In this document: piece after piece, positions 1 to 8,453 of the stretch
Position numbering within the stretch: the stretch's first letter is position 1
Layout: every line of letters starts with the position of its first letter
Assembly: GCA_023664305.1 (NCBI GenBank)
Contig: JAMPFT010000001.1
Location: 228,400 to 292,399, forward strand
DNA from: a bacterium
GTDB taxonomy: Bacteria; Bacillota; Clostridia; Lachnospirales; Lachnospiraceae
Length of the DNA stretch: 64,000 bases
Direction: 5' to 3'
Position numbers and translations under genes: made by a program
Notes under the pieces: model-generated
Database searches by the model: none
Seen by the model: only the letters and a program-made list of their open reading frames with translations
What the model was told of the DNA's origin: nothing

Positions 1-345
1 GCTTCTTTCGCGGACGATTCTATGAATCCGTTTCACAAAGGGACAGGTGGCATCGACGCACTCCAGGCCTTTTTCCTTTAGGATATCAAAAATCTCCGGC
101 GGCACGCCGTGGGCGCGGATGACGACGGCAGATTTGTCTTCGCCGTCCGCAAGAGCCTCCAGCGCCTTTTGGTCCTCCAGCACCTTCACGCCCCGCTCCG
201 CCAGACTGCGCACCACCTCTTCGTTGTGTACAATAGGGCCGTAAGTATAGATAGTCTTCCCTGTTTTCAGCTGTTCATACACCGTATCCACCGCGCGCCT
301 GACCCCGAAGCAGAAGCCCGCATGCTCGTCCGTCCTGATCTCCAT
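1..345 (-). CDS. ispH: 4-hydroxy-3-methylbut-2-enyl diphosphate reductase, N-terminal part
   Basis: IspH catalyses the last step of the MEP isoprenoid pathway, reducing HMBPP to IPP and DMAPP with a [4Fe-4S] cluster. The visible 115 residues carry the family landmarks in order: GFCFGVRRAV with the first cluster cysteine (C12), GPIVHNEEV with H40, VIRAHG with H79, and DATCPFV with the second cluster cysteine (C101). The ATG at 345 follows AAAGGAT. The third cysteine and the C-terminus lie beyond position 1, so the gene is cut by the window edge. It sits 100 bp downstream of cmk on the same strand, a common clostridial order in which ispH may be fused to rpsA; that cannot be checked here. Confidence 0.95.
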   Translation of the reverse strand, partial: MEIRTDEHAGFCFGVRRAVDTVYEQLKTGKTIYTYGPIVHNEEVVRSLAERGVKVLEDQKALEALADGEDKSAVVIRAHGVPPEIFDILKEKGLECVDATCPFVKRIHRIVRERS

Positions 346-444
346 AATAAATCCTTTCCGCCGCAATATATTTCTTTGATCCGAACATGCCGGAACACGC
401 TTCCCGCCATGCCGCCGGCGGCACAAACTCTTCCCGCAAGGCGC

Positions 445-1110
445 TTATTCAGACCGCCTGCAGAGCGCAAGGATCCGCTCCGTCACCTGTTCTGCCGTCA
501 GCTCCGAAGTATCTACCTGTATCGCATCCTCCGCCCGGCGCAGCGGCGAAACTTCCCGATGCATATCTCTGTAATCGCGCTCCTCGATATCCTTTAGGAT
601 CTTTTCCGGATCGCACTCCTCTCCCTTTGCCGTCAGTTCGTCGTAACGGCGTTTTGCCCTGACCCTGCTGTCCGCGGTAAGATAAATTTTGGTCTGGGCA
701 TGGGGAAGGACACACGTTCCGATGTCCCGCCCGTCCATGATACAGTCGCTCTCCTGTGCCAGCCTGCGCTGCAGCTCCATTAGCTTTTCCCGCACCTCGG
801 GAATCACGCTGATGACGGAGGTGGCGCTTCCCACCTCTTCCGAACGCAGATAGGGATTCACATTTTCTCCGTTCAAAAATACCACCTGTGCGCCGTCCTC
901 ATAACGGATGGTCACGTCTGCTTCCCCGCACGCTTCGATCACCTTTTCCCTGTCCTGAGGCCGGATCCCCTGTCGCAGCACAAACAGAGCCAGCGCCCGG
1001 TACATTGCGCCCGTATCCACATAGATCAGATTCATTCTTTTTGCCACCGCTTTCGCAATAGTGCTCTTTCCCGCTCCCGCGGGTCCGTCGATCGCTATAT
1101 TATAACTCAT
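445..1110 (-). CDS. cmk: Cytidylate kinase
   Basis: Phosphorylates CMP and dCMP to the diphosphates with ATP in the cytoplasm. The protein opens with MSYNIAIDGPAGAGKSTIAK, the P-loop typical of Cmk, followed by YVDTGAMYRALA, then GRDIGTCVLP and a C-terminal lid region with R-ER-YRD. At 221 residues it has normal family length. The ATG at 1110 is chosen because AAAGGAGGT lies directly upstream. A longer frame to 1158 lacks a ribosome site and would add residues unlike Cmk. It is followed by ispH and preceded by the HI0933-type flavoprotein, all on one strand. Confidence 0.96.
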   Translation of the reverse strand: MSYNIAIDGPAGAGKSTIAKAVAKRMNLIYVDTGAMYRALALFVLRQGIRPQDREKVIEACGEADVTIRYEDGAQVVFLNGENVNPYLRSEEVGSATSVISVIPEVREKLMELQRRLAQESDCIMDGRDIGTCVLPHAQTKIYLTADSRVRAKRRYDELTAKGEECDPEKILKDIEERDYRDMHREVSPLRRAEDAIQVDTSELTAEQVTERILALCRRSE

Positions 1111-1234
1111 CCCCGTACCTCCTTTTACGCAATAATGAACGCGTGTTATTAAATGCATCTGCCTGCATCAGACTTTTCCCGTCAAATCAGAGTAATTTCC
1201 AAAGCCCTGCTTTCTTACGCGTCCGGCTCCCGCG

Positions 1235-2464
1235 TCACGACGACACCCCCGCCAGATGCCCCGTGGACCAGGCAATCTGCAAATTAAAGCCCCCTGTCAG
1301 CGCATCCAGATCCAGCACCTCTCCGGCAAAGTAAAGTCCCCCGACCTTTCTGGACTCCATGGTGGAAGGATTGACGTCCTTTACCGAAACGCCCCCCTGA
1401 GTGATAACCGCCTCCGAGTAATCTCCGGTCCCTGTCACCGTCATCCGGAGGTTTTTGATCAGCTGCACAAAGCTTTTTCTCTCCTGTCTGGTGATCTCAT
1501 TTACTCTTTTTTCGGCCGGAATGCCCGAAAGCGCAACCGCCACCTGGATAAGCTTTGCAGGGAACAGCCCTCCCAAAGCATTTCTGAAACACTTGTTTTT
1601 TAATTCCTCAAAATCCCGCAGAATCCTTTTATCCAACTGTTCCTCATCCAGAGCCGGCTTCAAATCCAAAATTGCCAGACATTCCCGGCCCGGTATATAA
1701 TAGCTGCTGGCCGAGAGCACTAAGGGACCGCTGATCCCGAAATGGGTAAACAGCATCTCGCCAAAGCCCTCATAGACCTCCCTGCCGCCGCAGAGTAATC
1801 TCAGATTTATGTTTTTCAGGGACAGACCCATCAGCGCGCCGCACCACTCCTCTCTGATACGGAGAGGAACCAAAGACGGCCGCAGCGATGTAACGCAGTG
1901 TCCCGTCTCCTCGGCAAACCGATAACCGTCTCCCGTAGAACCGGTAGAGGGATAGGCCAGCCCGCCCGTGCATACAATGACGCTGTCTGCCTCAAGCACA
2001 CGGCCGCCCGAAATTAAAACACCTGTTATTTCCCCATTTTCCGTACAGAGCTTCTCTGCTTTTGTGCGAAGCAGAATCTCCACGCCCAGCCTTTTCAGTT
2101 CCCGCGAAAAAGCGGCGATAATGTCGGAGGAATGGTCGGACACGGGAAAGACTCTCCCGCCTCTCTCCGTCTTCAGCGGACAGCCTGCCTGCTCTATGAA
2201 TTTCATAACGGCCGTATTGTCAAATCCGTAGAAAGCGCTGTACAAAAACTTTCCGTTGGTACGGACCCCGGCAAAAAGGCCCTCCATATCCGCGGCATTG
2301 GTCACATTACATCTGCCCTTGCCGGTGATATAAAGCTTCTTCCCCAGCTTCTCGTTTTTTTCGATCAGACATACGCTTTTTCCGTTTTCTGCGGCCGCGG
2401 CCGCGGCCATCATTCCCGCCGCCCCGCCGCCGATCACTATGACCTTCTTCACGTTTTCTCCCAT
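1235..2464 (-). CDS. HI0933/YhiN-family FAD-dependent oxidoreductase
   Basis: A BaiN/HI0933-like flavoprotein of about 409 residues; physiological substrate unknown. The N-terminus has the dinucleotide-binding fold VIVIGGGAAGMMAAAAAAEN followed by EKNEKLGKKLYITGKGRCN, a family signature. The C-terminus ends with a second FAD-contacting stretch (GGLYFAGEVLDLDALTGG, then an IAWSTGHLAG tail). The start is uncertain: ATG at 2464 and ATG at 2479 are both preceded only by weak G-rich sites. Its 5' side abuts a low-complexity repeat (2513-2735). Homologues often neighbour cmk and ispH in clostridia, so the context is ordinary. Confidence 0.9.
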   Translation of the reverse strand: MGENVKKVIVIGGGAAGMMAAAAAAENGKSVCLIEKNEKLGKKLYITGKGRCNVTNAADMEGLFAGVRTNGKFLYSAFYGFDNTAVMKFIEQAGCPLKTERGGRVFPVSDHSSDIIAAFSRELKRLGVEILLRTKAEKLCTENGEITGVLISGGRVLEADSVIVCTGGLAYPSTGSTGDGYRFAEETGHCVTSLRPSLVPLRIREEWCGALMGLSLKNINLRLLCGGREVYEGFGEMLFTHFGISGPLVLSASSYYIPGRECLAILDLKPALDEEQLDKRILRDFEELKNKCFRNALGGLFPAKLIQVAVALSGIPAEKRVNEITRQERKSFVQLIKNLRMTVTGTGDYSEAVITQGGVSVKDVNPSTMESRKVGGLYFAGEVLDLDALTGGFNLQIAWSTGHLAGVSS

Positions 2465-2512
2465 CTGTCCGCCCGACATGGGCAGTCCGAAATTTCAGAA
2501 GCGTCCTTTTCC

Positions 2513-2735
2513 CTTCCGCTCCTCATCCGTTTCCTTCCGCATTCCCGTCGGCTTCTTTCCGCTCTCCCGTCTGTTTCCTTACGCATTCCTGTCGGCTTCC
2601 CTCCGCTCCTCGTCCGTTTCCTTCCGCTCTCCCGTCTGTTTCCTTCCGCTCTCCCGTCGGCTTCCCTCCGCTCCTCGTCCGTTTCCTTCCGCTCTCCCGT
2701 CGGCTTCTTTCCGCTCTCCCGTCCGTTTCTTTCCG
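2513..2735. repeat. Degenerate ~21-bp tandem repeat
   Basis: About ten imperfect copies of a 21-22 bp unit built from TTCCGCTCTCCCGTC and a T/C-rich tail lie between the flavoprotein and the RpiR regulator. The minus strand stays open for 102 codons, giving an Arg/Glu/Gly-rich polypeptide. This is what a 21-bp unit would give by chance, and no convincing ribosome site is seen. I treat it as non-coding simple-sequence DNA. Confidence 0.8.
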
Positions 2736-2753
2736 TCATGTCGCCTGCGGCAG

Positions 2754-3683
2754 TCACCGGGTCTCCTCTTCTCTGCGGAGAGAATAATTTAAGATCGGTT
2801 CATCGTCGATGAAATTGATCTCGTCATTTAAATACACCTGATAGTTATTCCAGGTCTCCTCCAGCATCTCCAGGTTCCGCTTCACCTCCTGGGGCCTCTT
2901 TAAACACATTGCCACCACCAGAGCGTTGATCACGCTTAAAGGCGCCACAAGAGAATCCACAATAGACACCATATCGCTTCTGGCCAAAAGATTGCAGGCG
3001 GAATAAAGATTCATGGGGGAGTTGACGGAATCGGTTATGGCAATCACCTTCGCGTTTCTGTCGCTGGCAAACTCCATCGCCTTCAACGTGCGCATGGAAT
3101 ATCTGGGAAAGCTGATCCCGATAAAGCAGTCCCTGTGGCTGATGCGGATCATCTGTTCAAAGGTCTCGGTGACGCTGGTGGTCTTTAGCAGAACTACTCC
3201 GCCCCGGATCATATTCAGATAAAAATGCAGAAATTCCGCCAGCGGTTCGTTGCTGCGGAGCCCCATGATATAGATGGTCTCCGCCTCCAGAATCGTGCTG
3301 ATGGCAAGCTCAAAGGCCGCCGGATCCAGATTATCAATCGTATGCTGCAGCTTTTCAATATCAGCTGTTATTACAGATGTAAGAACCTCAGACTGCGTGC
3401 TTCTTCCGTACTTTGCGTCCATCTTCTGAATACTGCTCAGCTTACTCTTGACGCATTCCTCCAGAGCCTTTTGAAATTCCGGATACCCCTCGTATCCGAT
3501 TCCCGAAGCAAAGCGCACTACGGTAGACTCGCTGATCCCCAGGGTTTCCCCCAGTCTCGCCGCCGTCATAAAGACAGCCTGATCGTAGTGCTCCGATATA
3601 AATGCCGCAATCGCCTTGTGACTCTTGCTCATCCTGCCATACTTCTCCGTAATCCTGCTCAACACATCATACTGCTTTTCCAT
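2754..3683 (-). CDS. MurR/RpiR-family transcriptional regulator
   Basis: About 309 residues. The N-terminal HTH_6 region (residues ~1-80) includes KSHKAIAAFISEHYDQAVFM and the recognition helix LGISESTVVRFASGIGYEGY. The C-terminal half is a SIS sugar-phosphate sensing domain (YIMGLRSNEP, then FIGISFPRYS). Such proteins repress or activate sugar and amino-sugar genes. No sugar gene adjoins it, so the target is unknown. The ATG at 3683 is preferred. A GTG at 3695 is in frame, but the GGAGGG lies only 1-2 nt before it. The 3' side ends at the 21-bp repeat and the 5' side faces the 74-bp array. Confidence 0.88.
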   Translation of the reverse strand: MEKQYDVLSRITEKYGRMSKSHKAIAAFISEHYDQAVFMTAARLGETLGISESTVVRFASGIGYEGYPEFQKALEECVKSKLSSIQKMDAKYGRSTQSEVLTSVITADIEKLQHTIDNLDPAAFELAISTILEAETIYIMGLRSNEPLAEFLHFYLNMIRGGVVLLKTTSVTETFEQMIRISHRDCFIGISFPRYSMRTLKAMEFASDRNAKVIAITDSVNSPMNLYSACNLLARSDMVSIVDSLVAPLSVINALVVAMCLKRPQEVKRNLEMLEETWNNYQVYLNDEINFIDDEPILNYSLRREEETR

Positions 3684-3743
3684 TCCTGTTTCCACGCCCT
3701 CCTGCCCGGATCTGTCCTCTCATAGCCGGGTCATGCACTTCCC

Positions 3744-4187
3744 GTCAGACCCAAAAGCCTCATAGGAACCCTCTAAAAGCTCCATCATCTGTACATCGGT
3801 CAGGTCATAGTCTTCCGTTAAGCCCCAAAAGCCTCGTAGGAGCTCTCTAAAAGCTCCGTCGTCTGTACATCGGTCAGGTCATAGTCTTCCGTTAAGCCCC
3901 AAAAGCCTCGTAGGAGCTCTCTAAAAGCTCCGTCGTCTGTACATCGGACAGGTCATAGTCTTCCGTTAAGCCCCAAAAGCCTCGTAGAAGCTCTCTAAAA
4001 GCTCCATCGTCTGTACATCGGTCAGGTCATAGTCTTCCGTTAAGCCCCAAAAGCCTCGTAGGAACTCTCTAAAAGCTCCGTCGTCTGTACATCGGACAGG
4101 TCATAGTCTTCCGTTAAGCCCCAAAAGCCTCGTAGGAACTCTCTAAAAGCTCCATCGTCTGTACATCGGTCAGGTCATAATCTCCCG
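3744..4187. repeat. Six 74-bp tandem copies of a TetR gene 3' end
   Basis: Period boundaries fall at 3744, 3818, 3892, 3966, 4040 and 4114, exactly 74 bp apart. Copy 4114-4187 is the last 24 codons and stop of the TetR-like gene. The other five lie after the stop and differ by only a few substitutions, the farthest copy (3744-3817) being most diverged. Because 74 is not a multiple of three and each copy keeps the TAA, the copies do not extend the protein. Confidence 0.95.
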
Positions 4188-4662
4188 TCAGGGTCATGCA
4201 GGCCGCTCCGTGAATGAAGATCCACATTTTCATGAACAGCTCTCCGGGATCGGTGCAGCCCGCGGCCCTTGCCAGATTGATCTCGTAAACTACATTGCCG
4301 TCCGCACCGTTTAAAAGCTCGTACATTCCCTTCCGCCTTGCGCTCCCGTTGACAAAAAGCAGTTCAAAAAGATGCCGCTCCTCCCGCGCAAAGGCAATAT
4401 ATGCCATGCCCAGATTGGAAAAGGGCGTCTTCCCCGTGCGGGGATAGAGGCTGTAATAATCCTGGAAAAAGCCGACTGCTTTGTCGTACACCGCATCCCA
4501 CAGCTCCTCCATATTTCTGTAGACACGGAAGATCGGCTGAGTGGAACAGCCCGCCCTTGCGGCAACCCTGCGGGCCGTCACATTGGCAAATCCCTCTTCT
4601 CTCGTCATGGCGAAAGCCGTATCCAAAATCGCCTGTTTCGTTATTGTTTCCTTCCGGGCCAT
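4114..4662 (-). CDS. TetR/AcrR-family transcriptional regulator
   Basis: A 182-residue one-component repressor. Residues ~5-50 form the TetR DNA-binding domain: KQAILDTAFAMTREEGF, then NVTARRVAARAGCSTQPIF with an aromatic-rich third helix and YRNMEELWDAV. The remainder is a ligand-binding helical domain without recognisable specificity. The start ATG at 4662 follows GGAAAGG. The last 74 bases are repeated five more times downstream, so the transcript's 3' UTR would hold near-identical copies of its own coding end. The next gene upstream is the carboxyltransferase operon, from which it is separated by a hairpin repeat. The regulated target is not evident. Confidence 0.88.
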   Translation of the reverse strand: MARKETITKQAILDTAFAMTREEGFANVTARRVAARAGCSTQPIFRVYRNMEELWDAVYDKAVGFFQDYYSLYPRTGKTPFSNLGMAYIAFAREERHLFELLFVNGSARRKGMYELLNGADGNVVYEINLARAAGCTDPGELFMKMWIFIHGAACMTLTGDYDLTDVQTMELLESSYEAFGA

Positions 4663-4805
4663 ACACACCCTTTCCTTCCCCGCTGCCTTCCGCAACCTCC
4701 TGCGTTACAACGTCCGAAACCCGCCGGCTGCCTCCGCGGCCGCATCACTTTATAACACTCGTTATTTTAACTCAAATCAGGCTGCTTGTCAAGCATTTCC
4801 ATTCC

Positions 4806-5056
4806 GTTTCTTATGCACCGTGCTCGTAAAGCATTGCTGCGCTCGTGCCTCCTGCGAGAGCGGGTCTGCCTGAGAAGAGCTGTCAGCTTGCCGCATTCCG
4901 GCGGCGGACGGCGGGCGTTCCCAGGCAGACTGTGCTCGACGCCGGTGCTTAGCAAGCGTACTCTGCTTGCTTACGCACCGCTGCGCTCGAGCCTCCAAGT
5001 GAAAGCGGGTCTGCATGGGAATGCCCGCAGTCCGCCGCCGTCACTCGCGCAATAAC
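4806..5056. repeat. GC-rich hairpin repeat, locus 1
   Basis: The only content of the 4663-5063 gap. It contains a long hairpin at 4944-4979 (GGTGC...GCACC outer stem, AGCAAG...CTTGCT inner stem) and flanking GC-rich segments. Closely related sequence recurs as a tandem array at 32334-32830, sharing GCCGGTGCTTAGCAAGCGTA, GCTTGCTTACGCACCGCTGC and the end GTCACTCGCG. No open frame on either strand resembles a protein. It lies just beyond the terminator-like hairpin of the carboxylase operon. Confidence 0.85.
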
Positions 5057-5063
5057 GCAACAC

Positions 5064-5095
5064 GGCCTGCGCAAAGCTTTCGCTCCGCGCAGGCC
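5064..5095 (-). terminator. Strong hairpin after the carboxyltransferase operon
   Basis: GGCCTGCGC and GCGCAGGCC arms enclose GGAGC-GAAA-GCTTT on the minus strand, a near-perfect stem with a GAAA tetraloop 15 nt after the last operon stop. A U tract is lacking, so it may act as an mRNA 3'-end stabiliser as well as, or instead of, an intrinsic terminator. Confidence 0.7.
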
Positions 5096-5109
5096 GCCCA
5101 ACCGGATCC

Positions 5110-6537
5110 TTATACGGGATACGCCCCGTTCTTCGTATCCGCCTGTGTCATATCCACTTTTTCCTGCTGTGCCTGACGATACTTGAAGAAGTCTGTTGCC
5201 ACCTGAGGGAACAATGCGTAGGACAGCACATCCTCGTCCTGCTGCTTCCACTCCTTCATCTCGCCCTCCAGCTTGCTCATCTCGTTCTCCAGCATGTCGG
5301 CATAACGGCAGGTGATTCTCTCCTCGCCGGGGATAACCTTGTCGATGACCTCCTGGCTCATAGGCTTTACGGTCTGGCCGTATTCGCCGCGCAGCACCGC
5401 CTTGGTCTCCTTGGTCGCCATCTTGTATCTCTCGCCCATCAGCACGTTGAACACTGCCTGCGTTCCCACGATCTGGGAAGAAGGCGTAACCAGCGGCGGC
5501 TCTCCCAGATCCTTACGAACCTGAGGAATCTCCTTCAGCACGTCATAATATCTGTCCTCGGCGTTCTGCTCCTTCAACTGGCTCACCATATTGGAAAGCA
5601 TGCCGCCGGGCACCTGATACAGCAGCGTCTTGATGTCAACGCCCATCACCTTGGGATTCAGCAGACCGCTCTTTAAGCATTCGTCTCTGTAAGGACGGAA
5701 GTAATCCGCGATCTCCGCCAGCAGATTCTGATCAAAGCCGGTGTCATAAGGAGTGCCCCGGAAGGCTTCTACCATTACCTCTGTCGCAGGCTGGGAGGTT
5801 CCCATCGCGAAGGGGCTCATAGCCGTATCGATCACATCGACGCCCGCCTCAACCGCTTTCAGGTAAGTCATGCTGGCCACGCCGGAGGTGTAATGAGTAT
5901 GCAGCTGGATCGGCAGCTTGGTGTTTTCCTTCATGGCAGAAATCAGCTCCGCTGCCCTGTAAGGCACCAGCAGTCCCGCCATATCCTTGATACAGATGGA
6001 ATCCGCACCCATCTCCTCGATCTTCTTCGCCATATCCGCCCAGTATTCCAGAGTGTAGGCGTCGCCCAGCGTATAGGAAAGGGCGATCTGTGCATGTCCG
6101 CGCCCTTCCTGCTGCTTCATCCGGTTGGTAGCGTTTACCGCCTCCTGCAGATTGCGCAGATCGTTGAGGCAGTCGAAAATACGGATGATATCGATACCGT
6201 TTGCGATAGATTTCTGCACGAACGCATCCACCACGTCGTCCGCATAAGGTCTGTAACCCAGAATGTTCTGTCCTCTGAACAGCATCTGCAGCTTGGTCTT
6301 TTTAAAGCCGTCCCGCAGCTTACGCAGTCTGTCCCAGGGATCTTCCTTCAGGAAACGCAGGGAAGCGTCAAAGGTTGCGCCGCCCCAGCACTCCACGGAG
6401 TGATAGCCGACCTGATCCATCTTTTCCACAATGGGAAGCATGAAATCGGTGGGCATTCTGGTTGCGATCAGGGACTGGTGCGCGTCACGCAGTATAGTCT
6501 CCGTAATTTTAATCGGTTTTTTTGCAATTTCAGACAT
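5110..6537 (-). CDS. 5S-type carboxyltransferase (OadA/PycB-like, no biotin domain)
   Basis: 475 residues homologous to the alpha-chain carboxyltransferase of oxaloacetate decarboxylase, the pyruvate carboxylase CT domain and the transcarboxylase 5S subunit. It transfers CO2 between oxaloacetate/pyruvate and biotin. Motifs: TILRDAHQSL with the metal-binding Asp (D18), WGGATFDASLRFL, IRIFDCLND, the catalytic-lysine stretch ICIKDMAGLL, and QLHTHYTSG with two metal-ligand histidines; a PYC_OADA domain follows. The usual C-terminal biotinyl domain is absent and is supplied by the separate BCCP gene. ATG at 6537 follows AATGGAGGAAAA. It is the last gene of the five-gene operon and ends before a strong hairpin. 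Confidence 0.93.
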   Translation of the reverse strand: MSEIAKKPIKITETILRDAHQSLIATRMPTDFMLPIVEKMDQVGYHSVECWGGATFDASLRFLKEDPWDRLRKLRDGFKKTKLQMLFRGQNILGYRPYADDVVDAFVQKSIANGIDIIRIFDCLNDLRNLQEAVNATNRMKQQEGRGHAQIALSYTLGDAYTLEYWADMAKKIEEMGADSICIKDMAGLLVPYRAAELISAMKENTKLPIQLHTHYTSGVASMTYLKAVEAGVDVIDTAMSPFAMGTSQPATEVMVEAFRGTPYDTGFDQNLLAEIADYFRPYRDECLKSGLLNPKVMGVDIKTLLYQVPGGMLSNMVSQLKEQNAEDRYYDVLKEIPQVRKDLGEPPLVTPSSQIVGTQAVFNVLMGERYKMATKETKAVLRGEYGQTVKPMSQEVIDKVIPGEERITCRYADMLENEMSKLEGEMKEWKQQDEDVLSYALFPQVATDFFKYRQAQQEKVDMTQADTKNGAYPV

Positions 6538-6711
6538 TACGAATTTTCCTCCATTTATTTTATTATTTCATTGCGCTCACGGCGCGTTTGTAATATCCTG
6601 ACCGGTCTCGCAATGCATTTGTCGCGCTATGCGCGATATACGGTCTCAGTCAAAGGTGCGTCTGCCTGGGCAAGCCCGGCCGACACCCCTTCGCCTGAGC
6701 CCATGCATCGC

Positions 6712-7863
6712 TTAAAAGACCCCGAATATGGCCATAAAGGTTCCGGCGGCTACGGCGGTTCCGATCACGCCGGCCACGTTAGGCCCCATGGCGTGCATCA
6801 GCAGGAAGTTGGTGGGATCCGCCTCTGCGCCCACCTTCTGGGATACTCTGGCCGCCATGGGAACGGCGGACACGCCCGCGGAGCCGATCAACGGGTTGAC
6901 CTTGCCCTTGGTCGCAATACACATCAGCTTACCGAAAAGCACGCCCGCGGCAGTACCGAACATAAAGGCGATCAGGCCCAAAGCCACGATCTTCAGGGTA
7001 TCCAGATTCAGGAACGCCTCCGCGCTGGTGGTCGCGCCTACGGAAGTACCTAAGAGGATAACCACGATATACATTAACGCGTTGGAGGCAGTCTCCGTCA
7101 GCTGTCTTACCACGCCGGACTCCCTAAACAGGTTGCCCAGCATCAGCATACCGACCAGGGGAGCCGTGGTGGGAAGGATCAGACACACCACGATGGTGAT
7201 GACGATGGGGAACAGAATCTTCTCCAGCTTGGAGACGGGTCTGAGCTGTCCCATCTTGATTTTTCTCTCCTTTTCCGTGGTGAACAGCTTCATGATGGGA
7301 GGCTGGATAATCGGCACCAGCGACATATACGAATAAGCCGCCACTGCGATCGGTCCCATAATGGCCGTCTGTCCCAGCTTGCTTGCCAGGAAAATGGAGG
7401 TAGGGCCGTCAGCGCCGCCGATGATGGAGATGGCAGCCGCCGCCATATCGTTAAATCCGAGGGCAATCGCCCCAAAATAAGCCGCGAAAATACCGAACTG
7501 CGCCGCCGCGCCCAGAAGAAAGCTCTTCGGGTTGGCGATCAGGGGACCGAAGTCCGTCATAGCGCCCACGCCCATGAAAATCAGGGAAGGCAGGATCGCA
7601 AGTTCATCCAGCTTGTAAAAGTAATACAGCAGACCGCCGGCGCCGTTGGCCGCGTCCTCTGCGTGAAGCATGATATCGGGATAAATATTTACCAACAGCA
7701 TGCCGAAGGCTATCGGAACCAAGAGCAGCGGCTCAAATTCGTGCCGGATAGCCAGGTAAAGGAAAAAGCAGGCAACCGCTATCATCAGATAGTTTCCCCA
7801 GGTCAGATTGAAGAACGCCGTCTGATGGAGCAGATTGCTCAGCGTTGAAGCTATATATTCCAT
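6712..7863 (-). CDS. oadB: Na+-translocating decarboxylase beta subunit
   Basis: 383 residues, about nine to eleven hydrophobic segments. This integral membrane subunit decarboxylates carboxybiotin and exports Na+. The family hallmark [15 protein letters not shown], with the Asp essential for Na+ coupling in characterised OadB, is present, as are the [17 protein letters not shown] and [10 protein letters not shown] segments. The start ATG at 7863 follows ACAGGAGGTCAACAA. It lies between BCCP upstream and the 5S-type carboxyltransferase downstream, with a 174-nt gap before the latter. The gap holds the next ribosome site and short GC-rich inverted stretches but no gene. The family does not distinguish oxaloacetate, methylmalonyl-CoA or glutaconyl-CoA decarboxylases. 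Confidence 0.95.
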   Translation of the reverse strand: MEYIASTLSNLLHQTAFFNLTWGNYLMIAVACFFLYLAIRHEFEPLLLVPIAFGMLLVNIYPDIMLHAEDAANGAGGLLYYFYKLDELAILPSLIFMGVGAMTDFGPLIANPKSFLLGAAAQFGIFAAYFGAIALGFNDMAAAAISIIGGADGPTSIFLASKLGQTAIMGPIAVAAYSYMSLVPIIQPPIMKLFTTEKERKIKMGQLRPVSKLEKILFPIVITIVVCLILPTTAPLVGMLMLGNLFRESGVVRQLTETASNALMYIVVILLGTSVGATTSAEAFLNLDTLKIVALGLIAFMFGTAAGVLFGKLMCIATKGKVNPLIGSAGVSAVPMAARVSQKVGAEADPTNFLLMHAMGPNVAGVIGTAVAAGTFMAIFGVF

Positions 7864-7940
7864 TTGTTGACCTCCTGTTGTCTGTTAATGTGGAAGAGCA
7901 CCGGATCGGCAGCGCCTCTCCTGTGCCGTATCGGAAAGGC

Positions 7941-8318
7941 TTAGTTCAATGTCGCTAAAACTGCGCCTGCCTCAACCGCATCGCCAACAGCCACGTCAAC
8001 GCTTGCAACCGTACCGTCTTCGGGAGCCACAACGGGAATCTCCATCTTCATCGCCTCGATGATCACAACCGCGTCGCCCCTCTTGACAGCGTCGCCCACC
8101 TTCTTCTCCAGCTTGAACACCTTGCCTGCCGCGCCGGCCTCGATCTTAATGCTGCCTGCGCCGCCTGCCGCCTTAGGCGCTGCTGCGGGCGCTGCCTTGG
8201 GAGCCGCCTTAGGGGCTGCCGGCGCCTTTGCGGGACGAACCGCGCCCTCTGCGGACGTTCCTTCCTCCACTGTCACGTCATATACGTTTCCGTTTACCGT
8301 AATGGTATAATTCTTCAT
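7941..8318 (-). CDS. Biotin carboxyl carrier protein of the decarboxylase
   Basis: 125 residues. A short N-terminal segment (MKNYTITVNGNVYDVTVEEG) leads into an Ala/Pro/Lys-rich flexible linker (~residues 30-60, repeats of PKAAPKAAPA). A biotinyl domain with EAMKMEIPV follows; the lysine between the methionines is the biotinylated one. It shuttles carboxyl groups between the carboxyltransferases and the membrane beta subunit. The ATG at 8318 is selected for its AGGAGGAAAA site; upstream in-frame codons lack one. It resembles the 1.3S subunit of transcarboxylase and the gamma subunit of methylmalonyl-CoA decarboxylase. Confidence 0.95.
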   Translation of the reverse strand: MKNYTITVNGNVYDVTVEEGTSAEGAVRPAKAPAAPKAAPKAAPAAAPKAAGGAGSIKIEAGAAGKVFKLEKKVGDAVKRGDAVVIIEAMKMEIPVVAPEDGTVASVDVAVGDAVEAGAVLATLN

Positions 8319-8453
8319 TTTTCTTTTCCTCCTGATATAATCTTTCTTCGGCGGGAAGCCCTTTGCTCCCTCCGTAACGTCTGATTTCCAGACAATACTC
8401 ACTTATTCTTCCGGGGATTTCGTTTATCCCTCATATCAAACGCTTAAGCCTCT

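Noticed and set aside
2449..2757. 102-codon Arg/Glu-rich minus-strand frame
   Set aside because: Produced by the 21-bp tandem repeat; no ribosome site or homology.
3744..4187. CRISPR-like array
   Set aside because: Copies are contiguous 74-bp units with no spacers and derive from a TetR coding end.
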